From Marinobacter alexandrii (GTDB lineage: Bacteria > Bacteroidota > Bacteroidia > Cytophagales > Cyclobacteriaceae), in contig JBDWTN010000007.1 in the NCBI GenBank assembly GCA_039984955.1, forward strand, positions 186,001-250,000: 64,000 nt of DNA, written 5' to 3'. The first letter of the stretch is position 1. Each line of letters opens with the position of its first letter. Shown in pieces: positions 43,651 to 51,785 of the stretch. Below the pieces are notes generated by a model. It worked only from the letters and a program-made list of their open reading frames with translations. It ran no database searches and had not been told where the DNA came from. The position numbers were made by a program, and so were the translations under genes.

Positions 43651-44037
43651 ATGAAAAATTCAATTACAATAATCTCCTTATTTTTATCAATCGTGGTTTT
43701 TGCTCAGAAAGAACCCTTAGAGGTAAATGGAGGGTTTAAAGTAGAGATTAAGACCTCAGCGATTTGTGCGATGTGTCAGTATGCGCTTGAGAAGGATTTA
43801 GCTTTTGAAAAAGGCGTGAAGGAAGCAACACTCAATCTTGATGATAAAGTGATGACCATATTCTACAATCCGAAGAAAACGAATGCAAAGACACTCAGGG
43901 AACGAATTACACTGGTAGGTTATCATGCAGATACATTAGCTCGGAACCCCGTTTCTTATGATAAGCTTCCTATGTGTTGTAAAGATGGAGCACACGGGAC
44001 TCCTATTCCTCAGGTACCATTAAAAAAGAATAATTGA
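43651..44037 (+). CDS. secreted heavy-metal-associated (HMA) domain protein
   Basis: A 128-residue protein with a signal peptide (ITIISLFLSIVVFAQ) and one HMA fold. The metal pair is in TSAICAMCQYALEKDL, where relatives have MxCxxC, and the C-terminal part adds LPMCCKDGAHG. It would be a periplasmic metal carrier. It starts 24 bases after the TonB receptor stop, so they are probably one transcript. Confidence 0.87.
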   Translation: MKNSITIISLFLSIVVFAQKEPLEVNGGFKVEIKTSAICAMCQYALEKDLAFEKGVKEATLNLDDKVMTIFYNPKKTNAKTLRERITLVGYHADTLARNPVSYDKLPMCCKDGAHGTPIPQVPLKKNN

Positions 44038-44052
44038 AAGAAGTTAGGCTAG

Positions 44053-44277
44053 TTATTTCGCTCGATGCTTAGCGAAAGTCCTTGCAGCACTGCAATAGTC
44101 CAGAAATGATCGGTTTAATGATTCATCATTGAGTCTGGAGATGTAACTCGCTACCGATTCTGCGTTATCCGCCAAATGATCATTGAGATCATTCGTTGAG
44201 TTGTCGAGATCTGAAACGAGTTGTTTGATCGAATTTTTCAGTTGCAATCGGTGAGATTGATTCTTTAGGTATAACAT
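44053..44277 (-). CDS. small helical protein, unknown
   Basis: 74 residues, strongly helical and polar (LKNSIKQLVSDLDNSTNDL; SYISRLNDESLNRSFLDY), with a basic end (AKHRAK). No signal peptide and no family recognised. It ends 15 bases from the HMA gene on the other strand. It may be a cytoplasmic helical protein; the coding call rests on composition only. Confidence 0.45.
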   Translation of the reverse strand: MLYLKNQSHRLQLKNSIKQLVSDLDNSTNDLNDHLADNAESVASYISRLNDESLNRSFLDYCSAARTFAKHRAK

Positions 44278-44430
44278 TTTTGTAGCTGGTTATCTAAGAA
44301 TCAAAAGAAGTATAAATCTGGAAGAATAACCACCGGATTTACACCTATTTTTTAAACGGTTTGTTTTCTTTATCAATCATTAACATTTATTTAAACTCTG
44401 CTACGGAGGAGTTTAAATGAAAATGATTAT

Positions 44431-44754
44431 TTACTCACCTCCTCTTTTCGGTCTTTTAGGCCTCATTTTCCTGAATTTTTCAAGTTGATCCTCAGTCAAT
44501 GTTGCTTCCAACTCCTCTTCCATCTTCTTTCTTGTCTCCTCTGCTTTTTGCTGTTCTTTCATAGCATCTTTATACTTTTCGTGAATAGCTTCCCATTGTT
44601 TTATCTGATCTCCAGTTAAGCTCAATTCTTTTGTAGCCTTTTTGATCATTTGTTCAGCAGATGGTGGTGCTTTGCGTTCAGGTCTTTGCCCTTGCGCATT
44701 CACAAAAGTTACCATGCATATCATTCCCAATATTATTAATGTCTTTTTCATCAT
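44431..44754 (-). CDS. Spy/CpxP-like periplasmic protein (DUF4890 type)
   Basis: 107 residues: signal peptide (LIILGMICMVTFVNAQ), then a charged helical part with LSLTGDQIKQWEAIHEKY and EATLTEDQLEKFRKMRPK, the repeated LTxxQ-type pattern of Spy-like chaperones. The second ATG (44751) may be the start. It would act in the periplasm as a chaperone or stress sensor. It lies in front of the HMA/TonB group but on the opposite strand, with the ECF sigma group. Confidence 0.8.
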   Translation of the reverse strand: MMKKTLIILGMICMVTFVNAQGQRPERKAPPSAEQMIKKATKELSLTGDQIKQWEAIHEKYKDAMKEQQKAEETRKKMEEELEATLTEDQLEKFRKMRPKRPKRGGE

Positions 44755-44831
44755 TATTTTGTTTTAGTTTCAACTTTAGACGCGAACTATTCAGGAATCC
44801 GTCGGCCTTAAACGTTAAAATCAGTTAATAA

Positions 44832-45524
44832 CTAGCCTAAGATAAATTTCACTGCCGCTTCTGAATGGCATTTTACAGTATTAAAAATTGGTACGCTTAA
44901 GTCCTCCTTTGCTATCATCAAAGGAAATTCTGTGCACCCAAGTATTACACCTTTTGCTCCTTGAGAAATCATTTTATCGAGAGAGCTCATCACATATTCT
45001 TTTGAAGAATCTTTACTTATCCCGAATGTAAGTTCTTCTTGAATAATCCGGTGAAGTTCTTCTATTGTTGAAGTCTTTTTTGGAACTAGTACCTCAACTC
45101 CATTGCGCGAAATCTTATCTATTATATATGACTCTTCCATGGTGAATCTTGTACCAATAAAACAGACTATTTTAATACCATTTGATATAATTGACTTAGC
45201 TGTTGCCTCCGCGATATGCAGTATAGGCACATTTATTGAATCGTTGACTGTATCGTAAACTTTATGAGGTGTGTTAGCACAAAACATAACCGCTTCCGCA
45301 CCCGCTTTTTCAAGATCTAAGGCAGCATTAGTGAGCATTTTTGCTACTTCTTCCCACTTATCCTCTTTTTGATATTTATGAATTTGCGATTGGTTAAGTG
45401 TATAAAGGACTATCGGTGGATTAGTGTTATCTCCAAAGTGATCATTAATACTTTGATTGATTGAGCTATAATATTCAATGGAAGAATGCCACGATGTACC
45501 CCCTATCAATCCTAGTTTTCTCAT
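44832..45524 (-). CDS. aspartate/glutamate racemase family protein
   Basis: A 230-residue enzyme from the ATG at 45524 (MRKLGLIGGTSWHSS), which is the family's start; the frame is open 21 codons further upstream but would overlap the next gene. The two catalytic cysteines are in VMFCANTPHKV and VILGCTEFPLM. The group converts L- and D-forms of Asp or Glu without a cofactor; EcdB/YgeA-like members have broad or unknown substrates. It lies 13 bases after the CnrX/Spy-like gene and may be read through from the sigma operon. Confidence 0.88.
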   Translation of the reverse strand: MRKLGLIGGTSWHSSIEYYSSINQSINDHFGDNTNPPIVLYTLNQSQIHKYQKEDKWEEVAKMLTNAALDLEKAGAEAVMFCANTPHKVYDTVNDSINVPILHIAEATAKSIISNGIKIVCFIGTRFTMEESYIIDKISRNGVEVLVPKKTSTIEELHRIIQEELTFGISKDSSKEYVMSSLDKMISQGAKGVILGCTEFPLMIAKEDLSVPIFNTVKCHSEAAVKFILG

Positions 45525-45537
45525 CTTCAAAAAAAAT

Positions 45538-46029
45538 TCAATTTCTAGACCTTCCAGATGGAGGTGGTTGATTCTTTTCTTTTCCAACTAGCACATTAGC
45601 AATGTCATCAACTACTAATTCATAGCGGGTTTGTTGTTCTTCATTGCAAAGATCTCTCAAATCCTCAAAGTGCTGATACGTAATAGTCAACTTCTCTTCT
45701 TCCAGGCTCTTTAGCTTCTCTAATGTCTTGGAAATCTGAATAGAGTCCTGTTCTAAATTCTTTAGATGGAAAAAATAGGACTTAATTATATTTCGATAAT
45801 CGTGATTAATCCGTCTCATACGGGCGCCATGAACTTTGGCTAATTCAAAATAAGCTTCTTCTTGCTCAATATTGAGATCCAATTCTCTACTTATCTTTTG
45901 CATTAAATCCCTTTTCTGTCGAAATGGTCTCTGACTTCCACCCTTAGCTGAAAACATCATTACAATCAAGATGCCATTCACAAGGAGCATCAAGATCAAT
46001 CCAATTTTGTATACGTTTAATTTACTCAT
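45538..46029 (-). CDS. CnrX/Spy-like periplasmic sensor protein
   Basis: 163 residues: one N-terminal membrane anchor (IGLILMLLVNGILIVMMF) and a periplasmic all-helical part with ISRELDLNIEQEEAYFELAK, HGARMRRINHDYRNII and LRDLCNEEQQTRYELVV. The hairpin of long helices with a LxxEQ-type turn is that of the CnrX/ZraP/Spy group. Several His and Met residues could bind metal. It follows an ECF sigma and a one-helix protein, the CnrH-CnrY-CnrX order, and so may sense envelope metal for them (inference). Confidence 0.7.
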   Translation of the reverse strand: MSKLNVYKIGLILMLLVNGILIVMMFSAKGGSQRPFRQKRDLMQKISRELDLNIEQEEAYFELAKVHGARMRRINHDYRNIIKSYFFHLKNLEQDSIQISKTLEKLKSLEEEKLTITYQHFEDLRDLCNEEQQTRYELVVDDIANVLVGKEKNQPPPSGRSRN

Positions 46030-46031
46030 CG

Positions 46032-46298
46032 TTAGTAGATATTGTAGTCACTGACTATAGTTGAATATGCATCCTGTTTTTCCACATCTGATAAAGATGA
46101 ACGGTAGGTTATGATAAAATATAGATTGGCAGAAAGTACCAGAGTAACAGTCGCAGCTACTGCAAGCCACTGACGTTTATTTAAGGATTCCATACGGATT
46201 TTTCTACGGATTTTTTGAAAAACAGCTTCTTGTGGTTCAACCCTCTTCATGCCTTCCAGACTGTTCATCATTTTGTCTTTCCAATCTTCCATAATCAT
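46032..46298 (-). CDS. single-pass membrane anti-sigma-like protein
   Basis: 88 residues with a cytoplasmic N-terminal half (about 45 residues, basic), one membrane helix (LAVAATVTLVLSANLYFIIT) and a short periplasmic tail. This resembles small anti-sigma factors such as CnrY in layout. No zinc motif is present. It overlaps the sigma gene by four bases and the sensor gene follows by two, so the three form one operon. Confidence 0.65.
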   Translation of the reverse strand: MIMEDWKDKMMNSLEGMKRVEPQEAVFQKIRRKIRMESLNKRQWLAVAATVTLVLSANLYFIITYRSSLSDVEKQDAYSTIVSDYNIY

Positions 46299-46897
46299 TT
46301 AGTCGTATTTTTAAAATGCTTCCCTCTCTCAGGATAATATTTTTCTAGGGCTACTCTAAGATTTGATTTTGCCCTTTGCAATAGTGATTCAACTGCTTTT
46401 CTAGAAATTTTCATAATCTCAGCTACTTCATTTTGAGGAAGGCCTTCCATTTGGGTAAGAATAAATGCCGTTTTTTGATTTTCAGCTAATCCGTCAATAA
46501 CGCTAAAAAGTAATTTTGCATTTTCCTGATTCTCCAATTTTACACCAGGATGTACAAAGTCTACTGATTCATGAAGGATTTCCGTGGTACCCGATTTGAA
46601 AATAGATGTGAATATGCCCTGACGTTTTTGACTGCTCTTTTTTCTTAGAAAGTCGAGTGACTTATTCACCGCAATTCGATAAATCCATGTGCTGACCTTT
46701 GCATCAAATCGGAATTTACTAGCTGTACTAAATATAGTTACAAACACATCCTGCAATACTTCCTCAGCATCCTCCACACTCTTTGTGTATCCGATAGCAG
46801 TGTTGTAGATTTTCGAGGAATATTCATTGTAAAGTTTTTCTAATGCGTACTCGTCACCTTTCGCTATCGATTTGATCCAATTGTTCTCTTTACTCAT
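46295..46897 (-). CDS. ECF RNA polymerase sigma factor
   Basis: A 200-residue protein from the ATG at 46897 (MSKENNWIKSIAKGD); an ATG at 46915 would add six residues. Region 2 reads YNEYSSKIYNTAIGYTKSVE with DAEEVLQDVFV; region 4 reads QMEGLPQNEVAEIMKISRKA followed by VESLLQRAKSNLR. These are ECF features. It directs transcription of a small regulon, with control by the downstream membrane protein. The target may include the metal genes on the other side, but no shared promoter motif was proved. Confidence 0.92.
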   Translation of the reverse strand: MSKENNWIKSIAKGDEYALEKLYNEYSSKIYNTAIGYTKSVEDAEEVLQDVFVTIFSTASKFRFDAKVSTWIYRIAVNKSLDFLRKKSSQKRQGIFTSIFKSGTTEILHESVDFVHPGVKLENQENAKLLFSVIDGLAENQKTAFILTQMEGLPQNEVAEIMKISRKAVESLLQRAKSNLRVALEKYYPERGKHFKNTTK

Positions 46898-47058
46898 TAC
46901 CCGATTATCCCTCACTAAAAGAGGTACTTGATTTCAAATATATGCAAAAGCTTACCTGAGCATGAAACTGAGACTAGACTTACAGACTAAATACTTCAAA
47001 TTAAAACTCAGTTAATGGATTGATAATCGTTAATCTTGTCATCTGAATTTAAGCAACT

Positions 47059-48831
47059 GTGAAAATCTATTCTTCCAACATCATAAACCTCAAAGAGGAC
47101 TTCAATAAGCTTTCAGCAAGTGACAAACAAATGAGCTTCACACGGCTATTTACAGCTTTGGCCGCCGGTTTGCTTTTTTATCAATACTATCAAACTGATC
47201 AAATAGCTTTTGGCTTAGCGAGCCTTTTAGTGACAATAGGATTTTTCTTACTTATCCAAAAGCACCAATCGATACGCTGGAAAAAAAGGCTTGCAAAAGA
47301 AAAAATAGAGATTAATGAAAATGAGTTAGCACATTTAGAAAGTGGAGAATTACCTTTTGAAGATGGATCAGAGCTTACTCAACATGATCATCCTTATTCC
47401 TATGACTTGGATTTTTTTGGCGAAAGATCATTATTCCAAACATTAAACCGTACTGGTACAATTCGAGGGAAACAAAAGCTTGCGGACTCATTGCTTTTCA
47501 TTTTATCCAAAAAGGAGATTGAGAAAACACAAGAGTCGGTAAAAGAACTCACTCCGATGGTAGACTGGCGCCACCATTTTCTTGCTCTGGCAAAGATAGA
47601 ACCCGATAGTTCTGAGACGTATCAAAAGCTGATTGATTGGTCGAAGAAAAAGCCGTCAAAAATCATTGTTTTTGTCCGTTTGCTTTCCTTTATTCTACCT
47701 ACTGCAACACTCCTACTTATTACCTTGTATTTCATCAATGGGTCAGGATTCATAGGAAATATGGTAGGGCTATTATGTCTTACAAATCTTGCTGTTTTAG
47801 GAGTTCATTTTAATTCGCTACGCAGTGAACTTACCGCTACTACAGACATAGAGAAAATTCTAAAACAGTACTCTCATCTTCTTAAGGCAATAGAACGCCA
47901 TCCTTTTGCCACAAAAAAACTCTCTGATCTTAGAGATCAATTAACAACAAGCCAGATCAAGGCCAGCTCCGCAATTCACAATTTGGCGCTATTGTTTGGA
48001 AGATTGGAACATGTCTCCAATGTATTTGCTAGCCCCATTTTAAATGGCCTGGTTTTGTATCACCTCCATGTTTTGCATGCTCTTAATAAGTGGCGAACAT
48101 TATACGCGACTCATATTAAAGATTGGTTAGATGTTATAGGAGAAGTGGAACAATTAAATAGCTTAGCTAATTTCCATTACAACAACCCGTCATTCACTTA
48201 TCCCGAAATCAATAGTGAGGAAAAGATATTTTTTGAAGATTTGGGACATCCTCTTATTCCTTCTGACAAAACGGTTACTAATTCCATAAGCTTTAATGAA
48301 CATAGCTTCTTTATCCTAACGGGTTCCAATATGTCTGGGAAAAGTACTTTTCTACGTACTGTTGGAATAAATATGGTACTTGCTGGAATAGGTGCTCCAG
48401 TTTACGCTACAAAATCTAGTGTCCACCCATTGCCTGTTCTGGTATCGATGCGCTTGTCGGATTCACTAAGTGATAGCGAGTCTTACTTTTATGCCGAAGT
48501 TAAACGTCTTAAGTACATCATGGATCGACTGGAAAAAGAGCCCTGTTTTGTGCTTCTGGATGAAATACTACGAGGCACTAATTCAGATGACAAACGAAAT
48601 GGAACGATAGAAGTAATTCGAAAAATGGCTGCTAAGAGAGTCTTCGGTGGAATAGCAACTCATGATTTAGAAGTTTGCAATGTATCAAAAGAATTTTCTA
48701 ACACGTTAATCAATAAGCGCTTTGAAGTAGAGATCATCAATGACGAGCTAGTATTTGACTATAAACTACAGGATGGTGTATGTCAAAACAAAAGCGCAAG
48801 TTTTATCATGAAGAAGATGGAGGTAATTTAA
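47059..48831 (+). CDS. membrane-anchored MutS-like ATPase
   Basis: 590 residues with a GTG start. Two pairs of hydrophobic segments (about 28-65 and 205-245) lie in the N-terminal half. The C-terminal half is the MutS ATPase: Walker A TGSNMSGKSTFLRTVG, the SRLSDSL-like ISMRLSDSLSDSES segment, and Walker B CFVLLDEILRGTNSDDK followed by ATHDLEV. The mismatch-binding and clamp domains of MutS are lacking. Such proteins occur widely in Bacteroidota; the role is unknown and not established as mismatch repair. A TAATCTTG box lies 20 bases upstream. Confidence 0.87.
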   Translation: MKIYSSNIINLKEDFNKLSASDKQMSFTRLFTALAAGLLFYQYYQTDQIAFGLASLLVTIGFFLLIQKHQSIRWKKRLAKEKIEINENELAHLESGELPFEDGSELTQHDHPYSYDLDFFGERSLFQTLNRTGTIRGKQKLADSLLFILSKKEIEKTQESVKELTPMVDWRHHFLALAKIEPDSSETYQKLIDWSKKKPSKIIVFVRLLSFILPTATLLLITLYFINGSGFIGNMVGLLCLTNLAVLGVHFNSLRSELTATTDIEKILKQYSHLLKAIERHPFATKKLSDLRDQLTTSQIKASSAIHNLALLFGRLEHVSNVFASPILNGLVLYHLHVLHALNKWRTLYATHIKDWLDVIGEVEQLNSLANFHYNNPSFTYPEINSEEKIFFEDLGHPLIPSDKTVTNSISFNEHSFFILTGSNMSGKSTFLRTVGINMVLAGIGAPVYATKSSVHPLPVLVSMRLSDSLSDSESYFYAEVKRLKYIMDRLEKEPCFVLLDEILRGTNSDDKRNGTIEVIRKMAAKRVFGGIATHDLEVCNVSKEFSNTLINKRFEVEIINDELVFDYKLQDGVCQNKSASFIMKKMEVI

Positions 48832-48845
48832 CCCCACTATCTTCC

Positions 48846-48853
48846 TAAATTTA
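48846..48853 (+). promoter_or_regulatory. -7-like box TAAATTTA before the WD40 gene
   Basis: TAAATTTA, one base off TAnnTTTG, ends four bases before the ATG at 48858. The same box and spacing occur before the SdpI-like gene. No -33 TTG at the usual distance. Confidence 0.35.
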
Positions 48854-48857
48854 GTTC

Positions 48858-50174
48858 ATGCGATACGTACTTATCATCATTACTCTATCCATGGCTCTGT
48901 CTTCATTTTCGCAGAAAGAGCCTGCAAACAATCCAAAAATTACCGAGTTGGTAATGTCCATGTCTCAACGATCACTTGTGATGCCGGGATATCTCACCGA
49001 CTTGAAAGCTTTAGTCGCCAGGCAAGCATATGAATTTTGGAAAAATGGAAATACAGAACTCTATGTTTCTCACCTGAATGTCTATCAAGCATTGTATCAA
49101 GCTAATAAGTATCTCGGTTACGATTCGGCTAGAGATATGACCTATAATCAAGTTGGTTTTCATTCCAACACCGTGACTTCAGTTGTTTTCAGCTCAGATC
49201 CTAACTTCTATTACTCCTCTTCTACGGATGGTAAAATTCTGAAATGGAATGTCAATGAACCTCGTAACATTCCTGAAGTAGTTTATGAATCTGAGAAAAT
49301 AATTCAGTCAATCGAAATGTCGAGTGATGGAAAGATTCTCATGGCAATTTTCTATCAGAAAGGACTTGCTCTTATCCCCACAGTTCAAAACCCACAAAAA
49401 GATATCTCTGTACTAGAGGATCCCCAACCCGTACAAACAGCCACATTTATTCCTGGAGAGCGCAAATATCTGAGTGTGACGAAGGAAGGAGACTTGATTT
49501 TGAAAGGATTTGATGCTCAAGCTAAAAATGTGGGAAAAACAGCTTTAAAGGTGAACAAACTAAAAGTTGACCAGCAGAATGGAACAGTCTACGCTGGCAC
49601 AGAACAGGGTGTTCTTGAAGCTTGGGAGAAACCGTATGAAGTCAAAGAAAGTCCTATTGAAGACATCATGAAAAACTGGCATGAGCAATCTTATTTTGGA
49701 TATGAACTAGGTTCATTTGCCATCAACTGTCTGGATATAAACCCTGACGGAAATACATTAGCTATAGGGAGGGATCGTGGAGATGTGATTTTATGGGATA
49801 TCTCAAAGAAAGAATTGATTCGAATCATCTCCGGACATCAAAGTACTGTAACTGATATTCAGTTTAGCCCAAATGGAAAGCTATTGCTCACCACGAGCCG
49901 AGATGGCTCTGCCAGAATCTGGGATCTCAGCGATTCTCGCAAGCTACCAATCATTTTGGATGATCATAACGATTGGGTATTCACTGGTAGCTTTAATCCT
50001 TCTGGCAGTCAGGTCATCACAGGGGGCGGTGATGAATATATTCGCACTTGGCCAGTAGATCCAGCTTTTTTTGCTTCGCGAATTTGTGAACTCGTTGACC
50101 GAAGCTTAACTCAAGAAGAATGGAATGAATTCGTGGGGATTAATATTCCATATGAGGGAACCTGCCGTAAATAG
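48858..50174 (+). CDS. secreted WD40-repeat protein
   Basis: 438 residues with a signal peptide (VLIIITLSMALSSFSQ). An N-terminal helical part (about 20-95) is followed by WD40 blades: HSNTVTSVVFSSDPNFYYSS with DGKILKWNV, DINPDGNTLAIGRDRGDVIL with WDI, and GHQSTVTDIQFSPNGKLLLT with DGSARIWDLSD. It is probably one propeller serving as a periplasmic binding scaffold. It follows the MutS-like gene by 26 bases and may be co-transcribed. Confidence 0.87.
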   Translation: MRYVLIIITLSMALSSFSQKEPANNPKITELVMSMSQRSLVMPGYLTDLKALVARQAYEFWKNGNTELYVSHLNVYQALYQANKYLGYDSARDMTYNQVGFHSNTVTSVVFSSDPNFYYSSSTDGKILKWNVNEPRNIPEVVYESEKIIQSIEMSSDGKILMAIFYQKGLALIPTVQNPQKDISVLEDPQPVQTATFIPGERKYLSVTKEGDLILKGFDAQAKNVGKTALKVNKLKVDQQNGTVYAGTEQGVLEAWEKPYEVKESPIEDIMKNWHEQSYFGYELGSFAINCLDINPDGNTLAIGRDRGDVILWDISKKELIRIISGHQSTVTDIQFSPNGKLLLTTSRDGSARIWDLSDSRKLPIILDDHNDWVFTGSFNPSGSQVITGGGDEYIRTWPVDPAFFASRICELVDRSLTQEEWNEFVGINIPYEGTCRK

Positions 50175-50282
50175 CTTTCTCTTTAATCCTAAAAAAGACT
50201 TACCTCATCGAAGTTTGGTTTCAAGATTGTGTAAAACGTATTTTCTTGGCGAATTAAACCTAATATTTGAATACCAACAACC

Positions 50283-50975
50283 ATGCTAAAACAATTTTCA
50301 CACTCATTATTGACAACTGAAGAACTTGCTATAATAGCCGAAAGGCTAGTACAAGCAGTCGATACATCTTCATTAAAGGGCATTCTTGGAAACAGAATTA
50401 AGAAAACCAATGAAGCTTCTACTGTATTGTCTGAAGCATTGAACGAAAGCTTGTCCAGCGTGTACGCCTCCCGAGTGCAGCAAGCTGACTTGCTTAGGGA
50501 TGATGCGTTCCAAGCCTTCAAATATGGTGTGCTATCAGCTTCTTATAGAACAGAACCATTAATTAAAAAAGCCGGTGAAAAGCTTGTTGAAATAGTTAGA
50601 AAAAGAGGCTTTAGCTTATACAACCTCGCTTACATTGCTCAAAGTGAAGCAATGAGGAGTTTAGTAGAAGATCTCGAGAAATGCTCACACGAAATATCAC
50701 AAGCGGGTGTAGCTGATTTACTTCAAGAAATGCTTACTGCAAATGAAAATTTCAGCCAAGTGTATCATGAGAAGTTAAGCGATGGCACACAGAACGAAAC
50801 ACCGCAGGTAGTAGTCTGGAAGACAGAATTATCTAAGCAAATAACGCTTTTCCTTAATCACATAGAACTGCTGGATGAAGACAAAGAAGAAGGTGTAGAA
50901 AAACTGGTGAATAGCCTGAATAGCATTATCACAGATATGATGAAGCAAGTTCAACAAAGGCAGCAAGTCGCTTAA
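50283..50975 (+). CDS. DUF6261-type helical protein
   Basis: 230 residues, almost wholly helical, no signal peptide. ERLVQAVDTSSL, then RDDAFQAFKYGVLSASYR and KAGEKLVEIVRKRGFSLYNL are the stretches I associate with DUF6261 proteins of Bacteroidota. The function is unknown. Similar genes are often scattered in intergenic places. TAATATTTG, close to a -7 box, lies 15 bases before the ATG. Confidence 0.75.
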   Translation: MLKQFSHSLLTTEELAIIAERLVQAVDTSSLKGILGNRIKKTNEASTVLSEALNESLSSVYASRVQQADLLRDDAFQAFKYGVLSASYRTEPLIKKAGEKLVEIVRKRGFSLYNLAYIAQSEAMRSLVEDLEKCSHEISQAGVADLLQEMLTANENFSQVYHEKLSDGTQNETPQVVVWKTELSKQITLFLNHIELLDEDKEEGVEKLVNSLNSIITDMMKQVQQRQQVA

Positions 50976-51041
50976 CAAGATTATTCCATTTGTCGGCTAT
51001 TTGCTAAACCCTTTCATGAACTTGTTACGTTACGCCTCCTC

Positions 51042-51785
51042 ATGATCAAATTCTTTTCTCTATTAATAGTAGTTGTAGTTGTTTCATGTAGTGCGCCTAG
51101 TCCTTCTGCACAACAAATAGTTGATGACGCCATACAAATGTCAGGAACAGAAGTACTCAATAATGCGAGTGCCTCTTTTTCGTTTCGCGGAATCACGTAT
51201 GAATACTCATCAAAAGACGGAAAGTATACATACACTCGTTCACTACAAGATTCGCTACAAAATGAGGTTAAGGATGTTTTGAAGAATGATGGGTTAATCA
51301 GGTATATTAATAATGAAGAGGCGATCATTACAGAAGAAAAAAGAACAACATACACTGCCTCAGTGAACTCTGTTATCTACTTTGCTTTTTTGCCAGTTTC
51401 CCTCAATGATGTTGCTGTAAACAAGACTTTAGAAGGAACTGTTGAAATCAAAGGAAATAGCTACTACAAAATTAAAGTCACTTTCGATTCTGAAGGGGGT
51501 GGTGAAGATTTTGAAGATGTATTCTATTATTGGTTTGATACGAAAGATTACAGTATGGACTATCTCGCCTATAGCTACAATGAAGTAGATGGCAAGGGTA
51601 TGCGTTTTCGAGTAGCTTACAATTCTAGAAAAGTTAATGGAGTCACCATACAGGATTATAAAAACCTTAAACCCAAAGTAAAAGAAAGCATATCCTTAGT
51701 AGGCATTGATCAAGCGTATACAAATGGTGAACTTGTGGAATTATCACTCATAGAATTAGAAGATGTGGTAATTTCGATTGAATGA
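51042..51785 (+). CDS. DUF6503-type lipoprotein
   Basis: 247 residues with a lipoprotein signal (SLLIVVVVVSC, Cys about 16). The mature part begins SAQQIVDDAIQMSG and continues in long strands (ASFSFRGITYEYSSKDGKYT; VFYYWFDTKDYSMDYLAYSY), like the outer-membrane lipoprotein carrier-like folds. DUF6503 is typical of Bacteroidota. It overlaps the next gene by four bases (ATGA), so both are one operon. Confidence 0.8.
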   Translation: MIKFFSLLIVVVVVSCSAPSPSAQQIVDDAIQMSGTEVLNNASASFSFRGITYEYSSKDGKYTYTRSLQDSLQNEVKDVLKNDGLIRYINNEEAIITEEKRTTYTASVNSVIYFAFLPVSLNDVAVNKTLEGTVEIKGNSYYKIKVTFDSEGGGEDFEDVFYYWFDTKDYSMDYLAYSYNEVDGKGMRFRVAYNSRKVNGVTIQDYKNLKPKVKESISLVGIDQAYTNGELVELSLIELEDVVISIE

